Positions 1 to 9,186 of a stretch of 64,000 nucleotides of DNA are shown here, one piece after another. Source of the stretch: VXYK01 sp965221585 (GTDB lineage Bacteria; Actinomycetota; Acidimicrobiia; Acidimicrobiales; Aldehydirespiratoraceae); assembly GCA_965221585.1 (NCBI GenBank), contig OZ244898.1, positions 2,170,001 through 2,234,000 of the forward strand, in the 5' to 3' direction. The notes below the pieces were generated by a model that did no database searches, had not been told where the DNA came from, and saw only the letters and a program-made list of their open reading frames with translations. Positions within the stretch are counted from its first letter, which is position 1, and each line of letters opens with the position of its first letter. The translations under genes and the position numbers were made by a program.

Positions 1-2739
1 GTACGGACGACCGGCGTCTATCTGTTCTGCCAGTTCCTCCCCGACTCCACGCACAGAACCGAGGCCGAGCCTCACCGCCCAGCCTCCTGTGCTCGTCTGG
101 TCCGGCTCCAGAACCGCTTCGGCGGCTGAAGCATTGAGGTCGACGGTGTTGACCACCACGCCATGGCGGCGAGCGTCACCCACCAGGGTATGCGGCGACC
201 AGAATCCCATCGGTTGGGCGTTGAGCAGCGACGCGCAGAATGCCGCGGGATAGTGGTGTTTGATCCATGCCGACGCATAGACGAGATACGAGAACGACAC
301 CGAGTGGCTCTCAGGGAAGCCGTAGTTGGCGAAGGCCGCGAGCTTGAGCCAGATCTGCTCACCGACATCGTCGCCGATGCCCCGGGACCGCATGCCTTCA
401 AAGAAGCGCTCCTTGAGCCGTTCCATGCGTTCTTGGCTTCTTTTTGAACCGATCGCCTGACGCAGCTGATCGGCTTCAGAAGCCGTGAAGCCGGCGACGT
501 CAATGGCAATCTGCATCAGCTGTTCCTGGAACAGTGGGATGCCGAGTGTCTTGGCAAGAGCGTTCTCGAGCAACGGGTGCAGATAGGTGACCGCCTCTGA
601 GCCGTTGCGCCGCCGAATATAGGGGTGCACCGAACCGCCTTGGATCGGACCGGGCCGGATGAGCGCCACCTCCACCACGAGGTCGTAGAAGCAACGGGGC
701 TTGAGCCGCGGAAGGGTGGCCATCTGCGCCCGCGACTCGACCTGGAACACTCCGATCGTGTCAGCCCTCTGGAGCATTTCGTAGACCCGGTCATCCTGGG
801 GCAGCATGGCGAGGTCTACTTCTTTGCCGTCGTGTTCGGCGATCAGGTCGATGGCGTAGCGCAGCGCTGAGAGCATCCCCAGTCCGAGCAGGTCGAACTT
901 CACGAGACCAGCCGAGGCGCAGTCGTCCTTGTCCCATTGCAGTACGCTGCGGTCGGCCATCTGCCCCCACTCGACCGGGCACACTTCGATGACCGGCCGG
1001 TCGCACATCACCATGCCTCCCGAATGGATTCCGAGATGGCGTGGAAAATGCTCGATTTCTGCGGCCAGCTCCAGCACCGGAGTCGGGATGGCGATATCGC
1101 TCTTTGCCCCACTCTGCCTTACGTTGCCTTCCCGCTCCTGCTCGCCTTGCTCACGGGCCGCTCGGACCAACAGTGGGCGCCAATGGTCGATCTGCTTGGA
1201 GAAGGCGTCCTGTTGGCCTGGGGTGTAGCCGAGCGCCTTGGCCATGTCTCGGATCGCAGAGCGAGTCCTGTAGGTGATCACGTTGGCGACCTGGGCAGCG
1301 TGATGACGACCATGGCGTTCATAGACGTACTGGATGACCTCTTCACGCCGGTCGCTTTCGATGTCGATGTCGATGTCGGGCGGGCCGTCACGTTGAGGCG
1401 ACAGGAAACGTTCGAACAGCAAACCCAGCGAGACAGCATCGGCATTGGTGATACCCAGAGCGAAACACACCGCCGAGTTGGCCGCCGAGCCTCTGCCCTG
1501 GCAGAGGATCCTGGAGCGCCGACAGAACTCGACGATGTCGTACACAACGAGGAAATAGCCGGGAAATCCAAGTTGTTCGATGAGCTCCAGTTCTTTGTCG
1601 AGTTGTGCCCAGGCTCCCGGAACCCGCTCGGCTGATCGGTGGCCGTAACGGCTGGTGCCGCCCTGATCCACCAGCCGCCGCAGATACCCCATCTCATCGA
1701 GCCCGTCGGGGCACGGGAAGGGCGGCAGGTCAGGAGCGATGAGCTTCAGGTCGAACGCGCATTCGATCCCGAGGGCGGCGGCTTCAGAGACCACACCGGG
1801 ATAACGGGCGAATCGGGCCGCCTGCTCGGCGCCCGACCGCAGGTGGCGGCCGGCGGGAGGGAGCCAACCGTCGATCTCGTCGAGGCTGCGTCGGGCACGC
1901 ACTGCCGCCATGGCCGCAGCCAGGCGTTGACGGGCAACGCTGTGGTGGTGGACGTTGCCGCTGGCGATCAGCCCGACGCGATGCGACACAGCCAGCGCAG
2001 CGAGCCCGTCGTTGCGAACCGAATCGATCGGCAGGCCGTGGTCCCACAGTTCCACAACCACATTCGAACGACCGAAATCGGAGACCAACCGCTCAAGCTC
2101 TGAGGCCGCCGCGGTCGGGCCCTCGTTGACCAGGGCTGCGGGAACCGCTCCCTTGCGGCAGCCGCTGAGCACAACCCAGTGATCGCCGCTGCCTGCTCCT
2201 CCAAGTTCAACCAGGCGTTCATAGTCGATCCGTGGAGCGTTCTTGGACCCCGCCAACTGACCTTCGCTGATGGCCCGGGCCAGCAACCCATAGCCCTGCG
2301 GATCACGGGCCAGCACCAGCAGGTGCCGTCCTTTGGGGTCTGCCGGGCCAGTTCTGCTTGAAGCCCCTTTGCTCGCAGACCCTTTGCTCGCAGACCCATT
2401 GCTCGTAGACAGAGTGAGTTCAGCGCCGAAGACGGTACGAAGACCTACGGCCCGGGCGGCTTCGGCGAAGCGGACAATGCCGTAGAAGCCGTTGTGATCG
2501 GTAAGAGCCAAGGCTTCCAGGCCGATCCGGGCCGCTTCGTCGACCAGTTCCTCAGGATGCGAGGCACCGTCGAGAAACGAGAAGTTGGAGTGACAGTGCA
2601 ACTCCGCATAGGGCACAGAGCCTGGCTGACGAGGAGAGGAGGGCGCAGCAGCCCTAGGCGGAGCCGGAAGGGGTGCGTGGCGGTCCGAAAGTATACTCTC
2701 AAGGTCTTTCCAGGGAGCGTTGAAGTTCTGCCAGCTCAC
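1..2739 (-). CDS. dnaE2: Error-prone DNA polymerase III alpha subunit DnaE2 (3' end cut by window edge)
   Basis: C-family DNA polymerase of the DnaE2/ImuC type, the catalytic subunit of the SOS mutasome with ImuA' and ImuB. The frame is open from a GTG at 2739 to the window edge, 913 codons of a family usually near 1050-1100. An N-terminal PHP domain is visible (HCH at residues 48-50). The palm motif PDIDIDI spans residues 454-460 with Asp455, Asp457 and Asp459, and the third acidic residue is Asp616 in KFDLLGLG. The start is chosen because the text after it, VSWQNFNAPWKDLE, matches the usual DnaE2 N terminus, and a LexA palindrome lies 12 bp upstream. Odd: three 15-bp repeats interrupt the PHP domain (residues about 110-125). 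imuA'-imuB lies 23 kb away on the same strand instead of adjacent. Confidence 0.95.
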   Translation of the reverse strand, partial: MSWQNFNAPWKDLESILSDRHAPLPAPPRAAAPSSPRQPGSVPYAELHCHSNFSFLDGASHPEELVDEAARIGLEALALTDHNGFYGIVRFAEAARAVGLRTVFGAELTLSTSNGSASKGSASKGASSRTGPADPKGRHLLVLARDPQGYGLLARAISEGQLAGSKNAPRIDYERLVELGGAGSGDHWVVLSGCRKGAVPAALVNEGPTAAASELERLVSDFGRSNVVVELWDHGLPIDSVRNDGLAALAVSHRVGLIASGNVHHHSVARQRLAAAMAAVRARRSLDEIDGWLPPAGRHLRSGAEQAARFARYPGVVSEAAALGIECAFDLKLIAPDLPPFPCPDGLDEMGYLRRLVDQGGTSRYGHRSAERVPGAWAQLDKELELIEQLGFPGYFLVVYDIVEFCRRSRILCQGRGSAANSAVCFALGITNADAVSLGLLFERFLSPQRDGPPDIDIDIESDRREEVIQYVYERHGRHHAAQVANVITYRTRSAIRDMAKALGYTPGQQDAFSKQIDHWRPLLVRAAREQGEQEREGNVRQSGAKSDIAIPTPVLELAAEIEHFPRHLGIHSGGMVMCDRPVIEVCPVEWGQMADRSVLQWDKDDCASAGLVKFDLLGLGMLSALRYAIDLIAEHDGKEVDLAMLPQDDRVYEMLQRADTIGVFQVESRAQMATLPRLKPRCFYDLVVEVALIRPGPIQGGSVHPYIRRRNGSEAVTYLHPLLENALAKTLGIPLFQEQLMQIAIDVAGFTASEADQLRQAIGSKRSQERMERLKERFFEGMRSRGIGDDVGEQIWLKLAAFANYGFPESHSVSFSYLVYASAWIKHHYPAAFCASLLNAQPMGFWSPHTLVGDARRHGVVVNTVDLNASAAEAVLEPDQTSTGGWAVRLGLGSVRGVGEELAEQIDAGRPY
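2366..2410 (-). repeat. Three tandem 15-bp repeats inside dnaE2
   Basis: Three consecutive 15-bp units (2366-2380, 2381-2395, 2396-2410) of the form cctttgctcgcagac. The first two are identical and the third has two changes. In the dnaE2 frame they code for STSNG-SASKG-SASKG, a low-complexity loop inside the PHP domain. The unit is a multiple of three, so unit gain or loss would keep the frame. Confidence 0.85.
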
Positions 2740-2750
2740 GAATCCAACCG

Positions 2751-2772
2751 TATACGAACATATGTTCGTATA
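2751..2772. promoter_or_regulatory. LexA (SOS) operator between dnaE2 and acyl-CoA dehydrogenase
   Basis: A perfect 22-bp palindrome whose core, CGAACATATGTTCG at 2755-2768, matches the Gram-positive/actinobacterial LexA box GAAC-N4-GTTC. It starts 12 bp upstream of the dnaE2 GTG and ends 31 bp upstream of the divergent acyl-CoA dehydrogenase ATG, so bound LexA would cover the dnaE2 promoter and could touch the other. The same 14-bp core recurs in front of imuA' at 28256. Confidence 0.9.
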
Positions 2773-2803
2773 CCAACACCAATCCAGACCGACACCAACT
2801 GCC

Positions 2804-4045
2804 ATGACGACGATCAGAGACCAAGCCCGCCGATGGGCCGAGACCAACTGGGACCCTGAGATGACGGTCGCCCAGTGGTGGGAGCGCCTCTTCGAAGCCC
2901 GCTACTGCCTCCCCTCGCTCCCCGAGAACGCATTCGGCCGGGGCTACTCGCGTCAAGAGGAGAACGAGGTGCGCCGCGGACTACGCGATGTCGGCACCCT
3001 CGGGCCCGCGGTTGGAATCTCCACGATGATGGCCGCACCCACCATCGCCGCCCACGGCACCGCCGAGCAGATCGAGCGCTTCATACCTCCGATGCTCACT
3101 GGGCAGCAGAGTTGGTGCCAGCTCTTCTCTGAACCCGGTGCAGGTTCGGACCTGGCCGGGCTCCAAACCTCAGCGGTGCGCGACGGCGACGTCTGGACGA
3201 TCAACGGACAGAAGGTCTGGACCAGTCTCGCCGCGAGCACCGACTACGGGATGCTCATCGCCCGCAGCGACCGCGACAAACCCAAGCACGCCGGAATCAC
3301 CTGGTTCGCCTTTCCGATGCAACAGAGCGGTGTCGAGATCCGGCCGCTGGTCGAGATGACCGGTCAAGCCTTCTTCAACGAGGTTTTCTTCGACAACGCT
3401 GTCGTCGACCACGACGCAGTCATCGGCGCTGTCAACGACGGTTGGAGAGTCGCCAACACCACCCTGACGTACGAACGGGCCAGCCTTGCCGAAGCCGGCG
3501 TCACGCTTCCCTTCGCCGGCGCGGGGCGTGATTCAGCCGATCTGGGAAGACCGGCAGGAAGCTTCGGGTACTTCAGCTACCAGACACGCAATTCGGACCC
3601 CACCGAAGCCAAGAAGTTGCCGACCGCAGTCTGGTACCACCGGATCTCAAAAGACCTGGGGCTCGACACCGCGGATCGCCTCGAGGAGCGGATGCGTCTG
3701 TACATCTGTGAAGAGGTGAATCGCATGCTCGGGCTGCGCGCTCGGGGCGGCACCGTTCCTGCGATCGGGAACCTCGGGAAGCTGGCGATGAGCGAGATCG
3801 CGCGGCTGCGACGCGAGGTCGGCAACCAGTCGATCGGGGCGGCAGGGATGCTCGCAGGCGACGATGCCAACGCGGGCCCCGGGAAGGGTGCCGTTCAACG
3901 CATGACCCTTCATTCGCCCGCGCCCGCGATCTACGGCGGGACCGACCAGGTCCAGCGCAACATCATCGGCGAGCGTTTCCTCGGTCTCCCCAAGGAACCC
4001 GCTCCCCCACCCGACACCCCGTTCCGGGACCTCCCCAACAACTGA
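2804..4045 (+). CDS. Acyl-CoA dehydrogenase
   Basis: FAD-dependent acyl-CoA dehydrogenase of 413 residues, oxidising an acyl-CoA thioester to the 2-enoyl-CoA. Family text includes CQLFSEPGAGSDLAGLQT (flavin-binding middle domain), WTINGQKVWTS and the C-terminal IYGGTDQVQRNIIGERFLGLP. The ATG at 2804 is used; the frame is open further upstream through the LexA palindrome, but that stretch (MKFCQLTNPTVYEHMFVY) is not family-like. In classical medium-chain enzymes a catalytic Glu sits in the YEGT motif. Here the motif reads YGGT, as in many actinobacterial FadE proteins, so the base must be elsewhere or in a partner. The substrate is not predictable. An amidohydrolase follows 73 bp downstream. 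Confidence 0.9.
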   Translation: MTTIRDQARRWAETNWDPEMTVAQWWERLFEARYCLPSLPENAFGRGYSRQEENEVRRGLRDVGTLGPAVGISTMMAAPTIAAHGTAEQIERFIPPMLTGQQSWCQLFSEPGAGSDLAGLQTSAVRDGDVWTINGQKVWTSLAASTDYGMLIARSDRDKPKHAGITWFAFPMQQSGVEIRPLVEMTGQAFFNEVFFDNAVVDHDAVIGAVNDGWRVANTTLTYERASLAEAGVTLPFAGAGRDSADLGRPAGSFGYFSYQTRNSDPTEAKKLPTAVWYHRISKDLGLDTADRLEERMRLYICEEVNRMLGLRARGGTVPAIGNLGKLAMSEIARLRREVGNQSIGAAGMLAGDDANAGPGKGAVQRMTLHSPAPAIYGGTDQVQRNIIGERFLGLPKEPAPPPDTPFRDLPNN

Positions 4046-4118
4046 CCAGCAACCGCCGGGCACTGGCCTCCAGGCCCCACCATTTGCCCGCTGACCCTCC
4101 AGCCGCCAAGCTAGGCCC

Positions 4119-5396
4119 ATGCCTGACAAATCGGCTTCGACTCAAGGCGGATCTGCGGCACCGTCCGCAGCAAATGCACAGCCCGAGAATTACACCGTGA
4201 TCTCTGCTGACACCCATGCCGGTGGCAGCCACAGCGCATACCGCGAATATCTCGACTCCGCCTGGCATGAGGAGTTCGATGCCTGGCGCGGACGTTACAA
4301 GAACCCCTACAAAGACCTGGGAGACGACCGCAGGCTGCGCAACTGGGACAACGAGATGCGCAACACCACTCAACTCGGCGAGGGCGTCGTCGGAGAGGTC
4401 ATCTTCCCCAACACCGTGCCTCCGTTCTTCCCCAGCTTCGTGTTGTTCGCCCAGCCTCCCAAACCGGAGGAATACGCCCGACGACGTGCCGGAATCCAAG
4501 CACACAACCGTTGGCTCAAAGACTTCTGCGACGAGTTCGGTGAGCGACGGGCCGGGGTCGGCCAGATCTTCTTGAACGATGTCGACGACGCCATCGAAGA
4601 CGTCAAATGGATCAAGGAGAACGGCCTGCGCGGCGGGATCCTGCTCCCCAACATCGCCCCCGACGTCAAATGGGTCAAGCCGCTCTACGACCCCGTCTAC
4701 GACCCCCTGTGGGCAGTCATCGAGGACCTCGAAGTGCCGGTCAACATGCACTCGGGCACCGGCAACCCCGACTACGGCAAGTACCCGATCTCGATGCTGC
4801 TCTACATCAACGAAGTCGGCTTCTACACGCAGCGGCCACTGGTCCACATGATCATGGGTGCGGTGTTCGAGCGCTTCGAGCGCCTCAACTTCATCCTCAC
4901 CGAGATCGGCAGCGCCTGGATCCCGCCGCTGCTGAAACAACTCGACGCCACCATCAAGACCATCCGCGCCACCGGCGAGACCGGCGAGATCAAATACGAC
5001 AAAGGTGTGCTGCCGTCCAAGCTGGCAACAGAGATGTTCGCCCAGAACTGCTGGGTCGGGGTTTCGGGCCCGAGCCGGGCCGACATCGAGAGCCGTTACG
5101 AAGTCGGTATCGACCATTTCATGTGGGGCAGCGACTACCCCCACGACGAAGGCACCAGCCCCCACACCCGCGAGCACCTGCGGCGGCGTTTCGCCGCCCT
5201 CGACGAAGCCGAATGCCGCAAGATGCTCGCCGGCAACGCCGCCCGCCTCTACGGTTTCGACCTCGACGCTCTGGCCCCGCTAGCGGCAGAACACGGTCCC
5301 AGCTTCGAAGAGCTCCACACCCCGGTGGAGAGCCGGGAGCGTTCTCTGCTCGCGGGCGCGAAGCTCAGCGACGACATGGACGCAGCCGCACTCTAA
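4119..5396 (+). CDS. Amidohydrolase family 2 (metal-dependent TIM-barrel hydrolase/decarboxylase)
   Basis: A 425-residue protein of the Amidohydro_2 (PF04909) type. Recognisable elements are an N-terminal ISADTHAGG strand, the mid-barrel VNMHSGTG histidine, and MWGSDYPHDEGTSPHTRE near the C terminus with the metal/proton-relay Asp. The first metal motif is DTHAG rather than the usual HxH, so metal ligation may be partial. Members of this family act as hydrolases or as non-oxidative decarboxylases of aromatic acids; the substrate here is unknown. It starts 73 bp after the acyl-CoA dehydrogenase on the same strand. Its stop overlaps the end of the convergent ABC transporter gene by 4 bp. Confidence 0.85.
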   Translation: MPDKSASTQGGSAAPSAANAQPENYTVISADTHAGGSHSAYREYLDSAWHEEFDAWRGRYKNPYKDLGDDRRLRNWDNEMRNTTQLGEGVVGEVIFPNTVPPFFPSFVLFAQPPKPEEYARRRAGIQAHNRWLKDFCDEFGERRAGVGQIFLNDVDDAIEDVKWIKENGLRGGILLPNIAPDVKWVKPLYDPVYDPLWAVIEDLEVPVNMHSGTGNPDYGKYPISMLLYINEVGFYTQRPLVHMIMGAVFERFERLNFILTEIGSAWIPPLLKQLDATIKTIRATGETGEIKYDKGVLPSKLATEMFAQNCWVGVSGPSRADIESRYEVGIDHFMWGSDYPHDEGTSPHTREHLRRRFAALDEAECRKMLAGNAARLYGFDLDALAPLAAEHGPSFEELHTPVESRERSLLAGAKLSDDMDAAAL

Positions 5397-7318
5397 GGCA
5401 AGTCAGTAGGGCCTGCCGGTCGCTCTTGGCCGGAGCCGTTGGAACCCTGGGACGCCGGTGCTCCCGCGGCCCACATCTCGGCAAAATAGCCGTCGGCGGC
5501 GATGAGTTCGGCGCGTGTGCCGGACTCGGCGACACCGCCGTCGGCGATCACAACAATGCGGTCTGCACGCAAAGTGGTCTGTAGGCGGTGAGCGATGATC
5601 ACCGCGGTGCGACCCGCCAGCACCACATCGAGAGCTGCCTCGACTGCCTGCTCAGTACGCAAGTCGAGCGACGATGTCGCTTCGTCGAGAACCAGGAGCC
5701 GCGGCTGCGACAGGAAGGCCCGGGCCAGTGCCAAGAGTTGCCGCTCGCCCGCCGAGAGGGAGACACCACGTTCATGGCAGGGAGTGTCGAGGCCGTCTGG
5801 AAGTCGTCCGAGCAAACGGCTGAGCCCAACCTGCTGACAGGCGTCGATCAAGGTGGCGTCGTCCATCCCGCGGCATCCCAGCAACAGATTGTCTCTAATC
5901 GAACCAGCGAACAGGAACGGCTCCTGAGGGACCACGCCGATCTGTGAGCGCAACGACTCGACAGTCACGCCTCTTAAGTCGTGCCCGTCGATGGTCACCG
6001 CCCCGACACGGGGGTCGTAGAACCGGTTCAGCAGTTTGGCGATCGTCGATTTTCCGGCACCGGTGGGCCCGACCACCGCGATCGTCTCACCCGGCATGAA
6101 CTCCAGATTCACGTCGGTGATCACCGGCTCGTCATCGTCGTATCCGAAGGTCACATTGTCGAGTCGGACGTGGCCCTGCACCGCTGGCAGCACATAGGCG
6201 TTGGGCGATTCGGCAACGCTCGGCTCGATGCCGAACACGTCGCGCAGCTTCACCACCGAGGCACGGGCCTGCTGGTAGATGTTGTAGAGGCCGACGAGTT
6301 CGGTGATCGGAGCAAAGAAGGCTGCGACATACAGCAGAAATGCGCTCAACTCGCCGATCGTCACGCGACCGTCGAGGACCAGCTTCCCGCCGATCACCAG
6401 CAGGATCATCTGCGACAGCGGACCCATCGCTTCGGCCCCCGGTCCGTACACGCCGTTGAGGAACGCAGTGCGGTCATTGGCGTCGAGGTACTCGCCAGCC
6501 TCGTTCTGGTGCTCGACCACCACCCTCTCGCGGCGGTTGTGCGCGGTCACGATACGGATTCCGGCCAGGCTCTCCTGTAGGTGGGCGAGCACGTTGGCGA
6601 TGGTGTCACGTACCCGGATCTGCGCCAGCTGTGCCTGATGCCGATACCACAACGACATCAACAAGGTGCCGGGTACCACGACCACCAGGGTGATGACTGC
6701 CAGCAGCGGGTTGAGCACGAACAAGACGATGGTGATCGCAATCAGCGTCACCCCCTGCACGGCCAGCTGTACCAGACCCTGTTGGAACAGTTGCTGGAGG
6801 GGTTCAAGATCGCTGGTCATGCGGCTGAGCAGCCGACCGGGACGCTCGTTGGCGTAGTACTCGACGCTCAGACGCTGGAAATGGGAGAACAGAGCGACCC
6901 GCAGTCTGGCCATGATCGTGGCACCGACGCGGCCCGCCGACATCGTCTTGAGCGCTCCGACCGCGATCGACACCGGCACCAGCAATCCGAAGATCACGCC
7001 CATGGTGACAACCAGTCCGCGATCGCCGGCGAGGATCCCGTCGTCGATTGTTATCTGCAGCAGCACCGGACCGGCCTGGCTGATCACGGCTTCCAGCGCA
7101 ACCAGTAGGAACACCCCGAACAGCGCGGCGCTGAAGGGTCTCAGGAAGTGCCTCATGGAGAACACGTGGCGGTCGTAGTCACTGTGGCTGAAAGGCGGGG
7201 GAACCTCAGCAACCTCTGGGGGTCCCTCATCCATATATGCCTCAACCTGGGCTTTGACCTCCGGGGGCACTCCCGAGAAGCCCGTGTCGGCGATCCCGCC
7301 CCATCCGGCCATGCTCAT
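5393..7318 (-). CDS. ABC exporter half-transporter, subunit with non-canonical LSAGE signature
   Basis: A 641-residue type IV ABC exporter half (six-helix membrane domain then nucleotide-binding domain). The Walker A is GPTGAGKST, the Walker B LLVLDEATSSLD has its catalytic Glu, and the H-loop is IIAHR. The ABC signature is LSAGERQLL instead of LSGGQ. Its start codon overlaps the stop of the upstream partner gene (7315-9132), so the two form an operon and presumably a heterodimer. The pair resembles mycobacterial Rv1272c/Rv1273c-type exporters by general architecture (inference from memory). The transported compound, a drug or lipid, cannot be told from sequence. Confidence 0.92.
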   Translation of the reverse strand: MSMAGWGGIADTGFSGVPPEVKAQVEAYMDEGPPEVAEVPPPFSHSDYDRHVFSMRHFLRPFSAALFGVFLLVALEAVISQAGPVLLQITIDDGILAGDRGLVVTMGVIFGLLVPVSIAVGALKTMSAGRVGATIMARLRVALFSHFQRLSVEYYANERPGRLLSRMTSDLEPLQQLFQQGLVQLAVQGVTLIAITIVLFVLNPLLAVITLVVVVPGTLLMSLWYRHQAQLAQIRVRDTIANVLAHLQESLAGIRIVTAHNRRERVVVEHQNEAGEYLDANDRTAFLNGVYGPGAEAMGPLSQMILLVIGGKLVLDGRVTIGELSAFLLYVAAFFAPITELVGLYNIYQQARASVVKLRDVFGIEPSVAESPNAYVLPAVQGHVRLDNVTFGYDDDEPVITDVNLEFMPGETIAVVGPTGAGKSTIAKLLNRFYDPRVGAVTIDGHDLRGVTVESLRSQIGVVPQEPFLFAGSIRDNLLLGCRGMDDATLIDACQQVGLSRLLGRLPDGLDTPCHERGVSLSAGERQLLALARAFLSQPRLLVLDEATSSLDLRTEQAVEAALDVVLAGRTAVIIAHRLQTTLRADRIVVIADGGVAESGTRAELIAADGYFAEMWAAGAPASQGSNGSGQERPAGPTDLP

Positions 7319-9132
7319 GGCGCCGCTCCGCTGAGCGATTCGTCGAAGTGCTCGAGAAGATCGCGGTACTTGGGCTCCTCCGCGAGCAGATCCGCGTGAG
7401 TTCCGTTGGCAACGACCTGGCCGTGTTCCAGCAGCACCACACGATCCGCAAGGGCGATCGTCGACAGGCGGTGGGCGATGACGATCACCGTCCGGTCGAC
7501 CATCGCCTGGCGAAGCGCCGAATGGATCCGCTCCTCGACACCGGCGTCGATGGCGCTGGTGGCGTCGTCGAGCACCAGGATCTGCGGGTCGTACAGCAGC
7601 GCTCGGGCCAACGATATTCGTTGACGCTGGCCCCCCGAAAGGGTGTAACCCCGCTCGCCGAGCACCTCGTCGAAACCGTGCTCGAGGTCTTCGATGAACT
7701 CCAATGCCTGAGCCGCCACAGCAGCAGCCCGCACGGACGACTCATCGGCGGTCGGATCGGCGAAAGCAATGTTGTCCCGGACCGACATGGAGAACAGGAA
7801 CGGGTCGTCAAGCACCACTCCAACCGTGCGGCGCAGGCTGTCGAGCTTCGCTGCTCGAATATCGATCCCGTCGATCGACACAGAACCGGCGCGAACGTCA
7901 TAGAAGCGGGGCAGGAGCCGGGCGACCGTCGACTTGCCCGAAGCGGTCTCGCCAACAATGGCCACGGTCTCCCCCGGTTCAATGTCGAGGCTGAAGTCCC
8001 GCAGGACGTCATGATCAGCGCCGTACCCGAAACGCACGTCACGAAACTCGACGCGGCCCGGGCCACCGTCGATATCCACCGCGTCGGGGGCCTCAACGAC
8101 ATCGATCGGCTGATCGAAGATCTCATAAACCCGCAACGCCGAGGCCTTGGCCCGCTGACCCATCTGGATCAGGTGGCCGATGAACCGGAAGGGCACCTGC
8201 AGGATCATCACGTAGGAACTGAAGGCGATCAGCGCGCCGATCCCGATCTGGCCCTGCTCAGCCAACAGACCTCCGTAGAGCAGCACCACAACCAGACCCA
8301 GACGAGGCAGGTGCTCGAGCGCGGGGATGTACCGCGCCGACACATCGGCGCCCTTGACCTGTGCCCAACGAAGTTGGTCCGCAACCCCCGCCATCCTGCG
8401 CACCTCATGGCGTTCGCCGGCGAAGCTCTTCACCACCCGCACACCGGCGATGTTCTCTTCGGTCAGTGTGGCGACATCAGCCTGGCGGGCCATCACCAAC
8501 CACCACACCGGCAGCTGAGGGTGCCGGCTCTTGAGCCCTATGTAGGCGACCACCGGAACCGGCAATACCGTCACCACGGTCAACGGCACGCTCACCACCA
8601 ACATCAATGCCAGGGCGAAGACCAGCGAGGCCAACGACAGCATCATGAACGGGCCGAAGTTCAAGAACAGTTGCACGGCCCGGATATCGCCGTTGGCTCT
8701 GGCCAGGAGCTGGCCGGTTTCGCTGGTGTCGTAGAACGATGCTGAGAGCCGCGAGAGGTGATCGAACACCGCATGCCGCAGCGCGGTCTCCACCCGGAAC
8801 GCAACCTTGAACATCTGCACCCGGGCCGCGTAACCGCTGGCGAAGCCGATAATCGTCAGTGCGGCCAAGACCCAGGCGTACGGTCCGATCGGATCGGTCC
8901 GGTTGTCGAGCGCGTTGTCCACCGCCAGCATCAACACCGCGGGTATGACGGTGCGAACCAGCATCCCCACCGCAGTGCCGCCGACGGAAACTGCCAAACC
9001 CCAGCGCATCGGCGCCACCACCGGCCACAAGCGGCGCAACCAGCCCTTGGAGACATCTGGACTGGGACGGCCCTGCGGCGTGTGGTAGCGCGCCAGTTGC
9101 GGTGTGGCGACCGCGGCCCTAGTGGCGGTCAT
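7315..9132 (-). CDS. ABC exporter half-transporter, subunit with degenerate Walker B
   Basis: A 605-residue ABC exporter half: membrane domain followed by a nucleotide-binding domain with Walker A GETASGKST, canonical signature LSGGQRQRISLARA, and Walker B ILVLDDATSAID. The residue after the Walker B Asp is Asp, not the catalytic Glu. This is the usual mark of the subunit that supplies the degenerate ATP site in heterodimeric exporters. The matching non-canonical signature lies in the downstream partner, so both defects fall on the same composite site. It is the first gene of a two-gene operon with a 4-bp overlap. Confidence 0.92.
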   Translation of the reverse strand: MTATRAAVATPQLARYHTPQGRPSPDVSKGWLRRLWPVVAPMRWGLAVSVGGTAVGMLVRTVIPAVLMLAVDNALDNRTDPIGPYAWVLAALTIIGFASGYAARVQMFKVAFRVETALRHAVFDHLSRLSASFYDTSETGQLLARANGDIRAVQLFLNFGPFMMLSLASLVFALALMLVVSVPLTVVTVLPVPVVAYIGLKSRHPQLPVWWLVMARQADVATLTEENIAGVRVVKSFAGERHEVRRMAGVADQLRWAQVKGADVSARYIPALEHLPRLGLVVVLLYGGLLAEQGQIGIGALIAFSSYVMILQVPFRFIGHLIQMGQRAKASALRVYEIFDQPIDVVEAPDAVDIDGGPGRVEFRDVRFGYGADHDVLRDFSLDIEPGETVAIVGETASGKSTVARLLPRFYDVRAGSVSIDGIDIRAAKLDSLRRTVGVVLDDPFLFSMSVRDNIAFADPTADESSVRAAAVAAQALEFIEDLEHGFDEVLGERGYTLSGGQRQRISLARALLYDPQILVLDDATSAIDAGVEERIHSALRQAMVDRTVIVIAHRLSTIALADRVVLLEHGQVVANGTHADLLAEEPKYRDLLEHFDESLSGAAP

Positions 9133-9186
9133 CGCTCACGATGCTTGAGTCACAATCGCAGTGCACAACATCACCAATAGCATTGA

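Noticed and set aside
937..1635. Plus-strand open frame (232 codons)
   Set aside because: Antisense to dnaE2 polymerase motifs; repetitive Val-Asp text comes from the reverse of PDIDIDI.
7348..8745. Long plus-strand open frame (465 codons)
   Set aside because: Antisense of the ABC exporter gene, which has all family motifs on the other strand.
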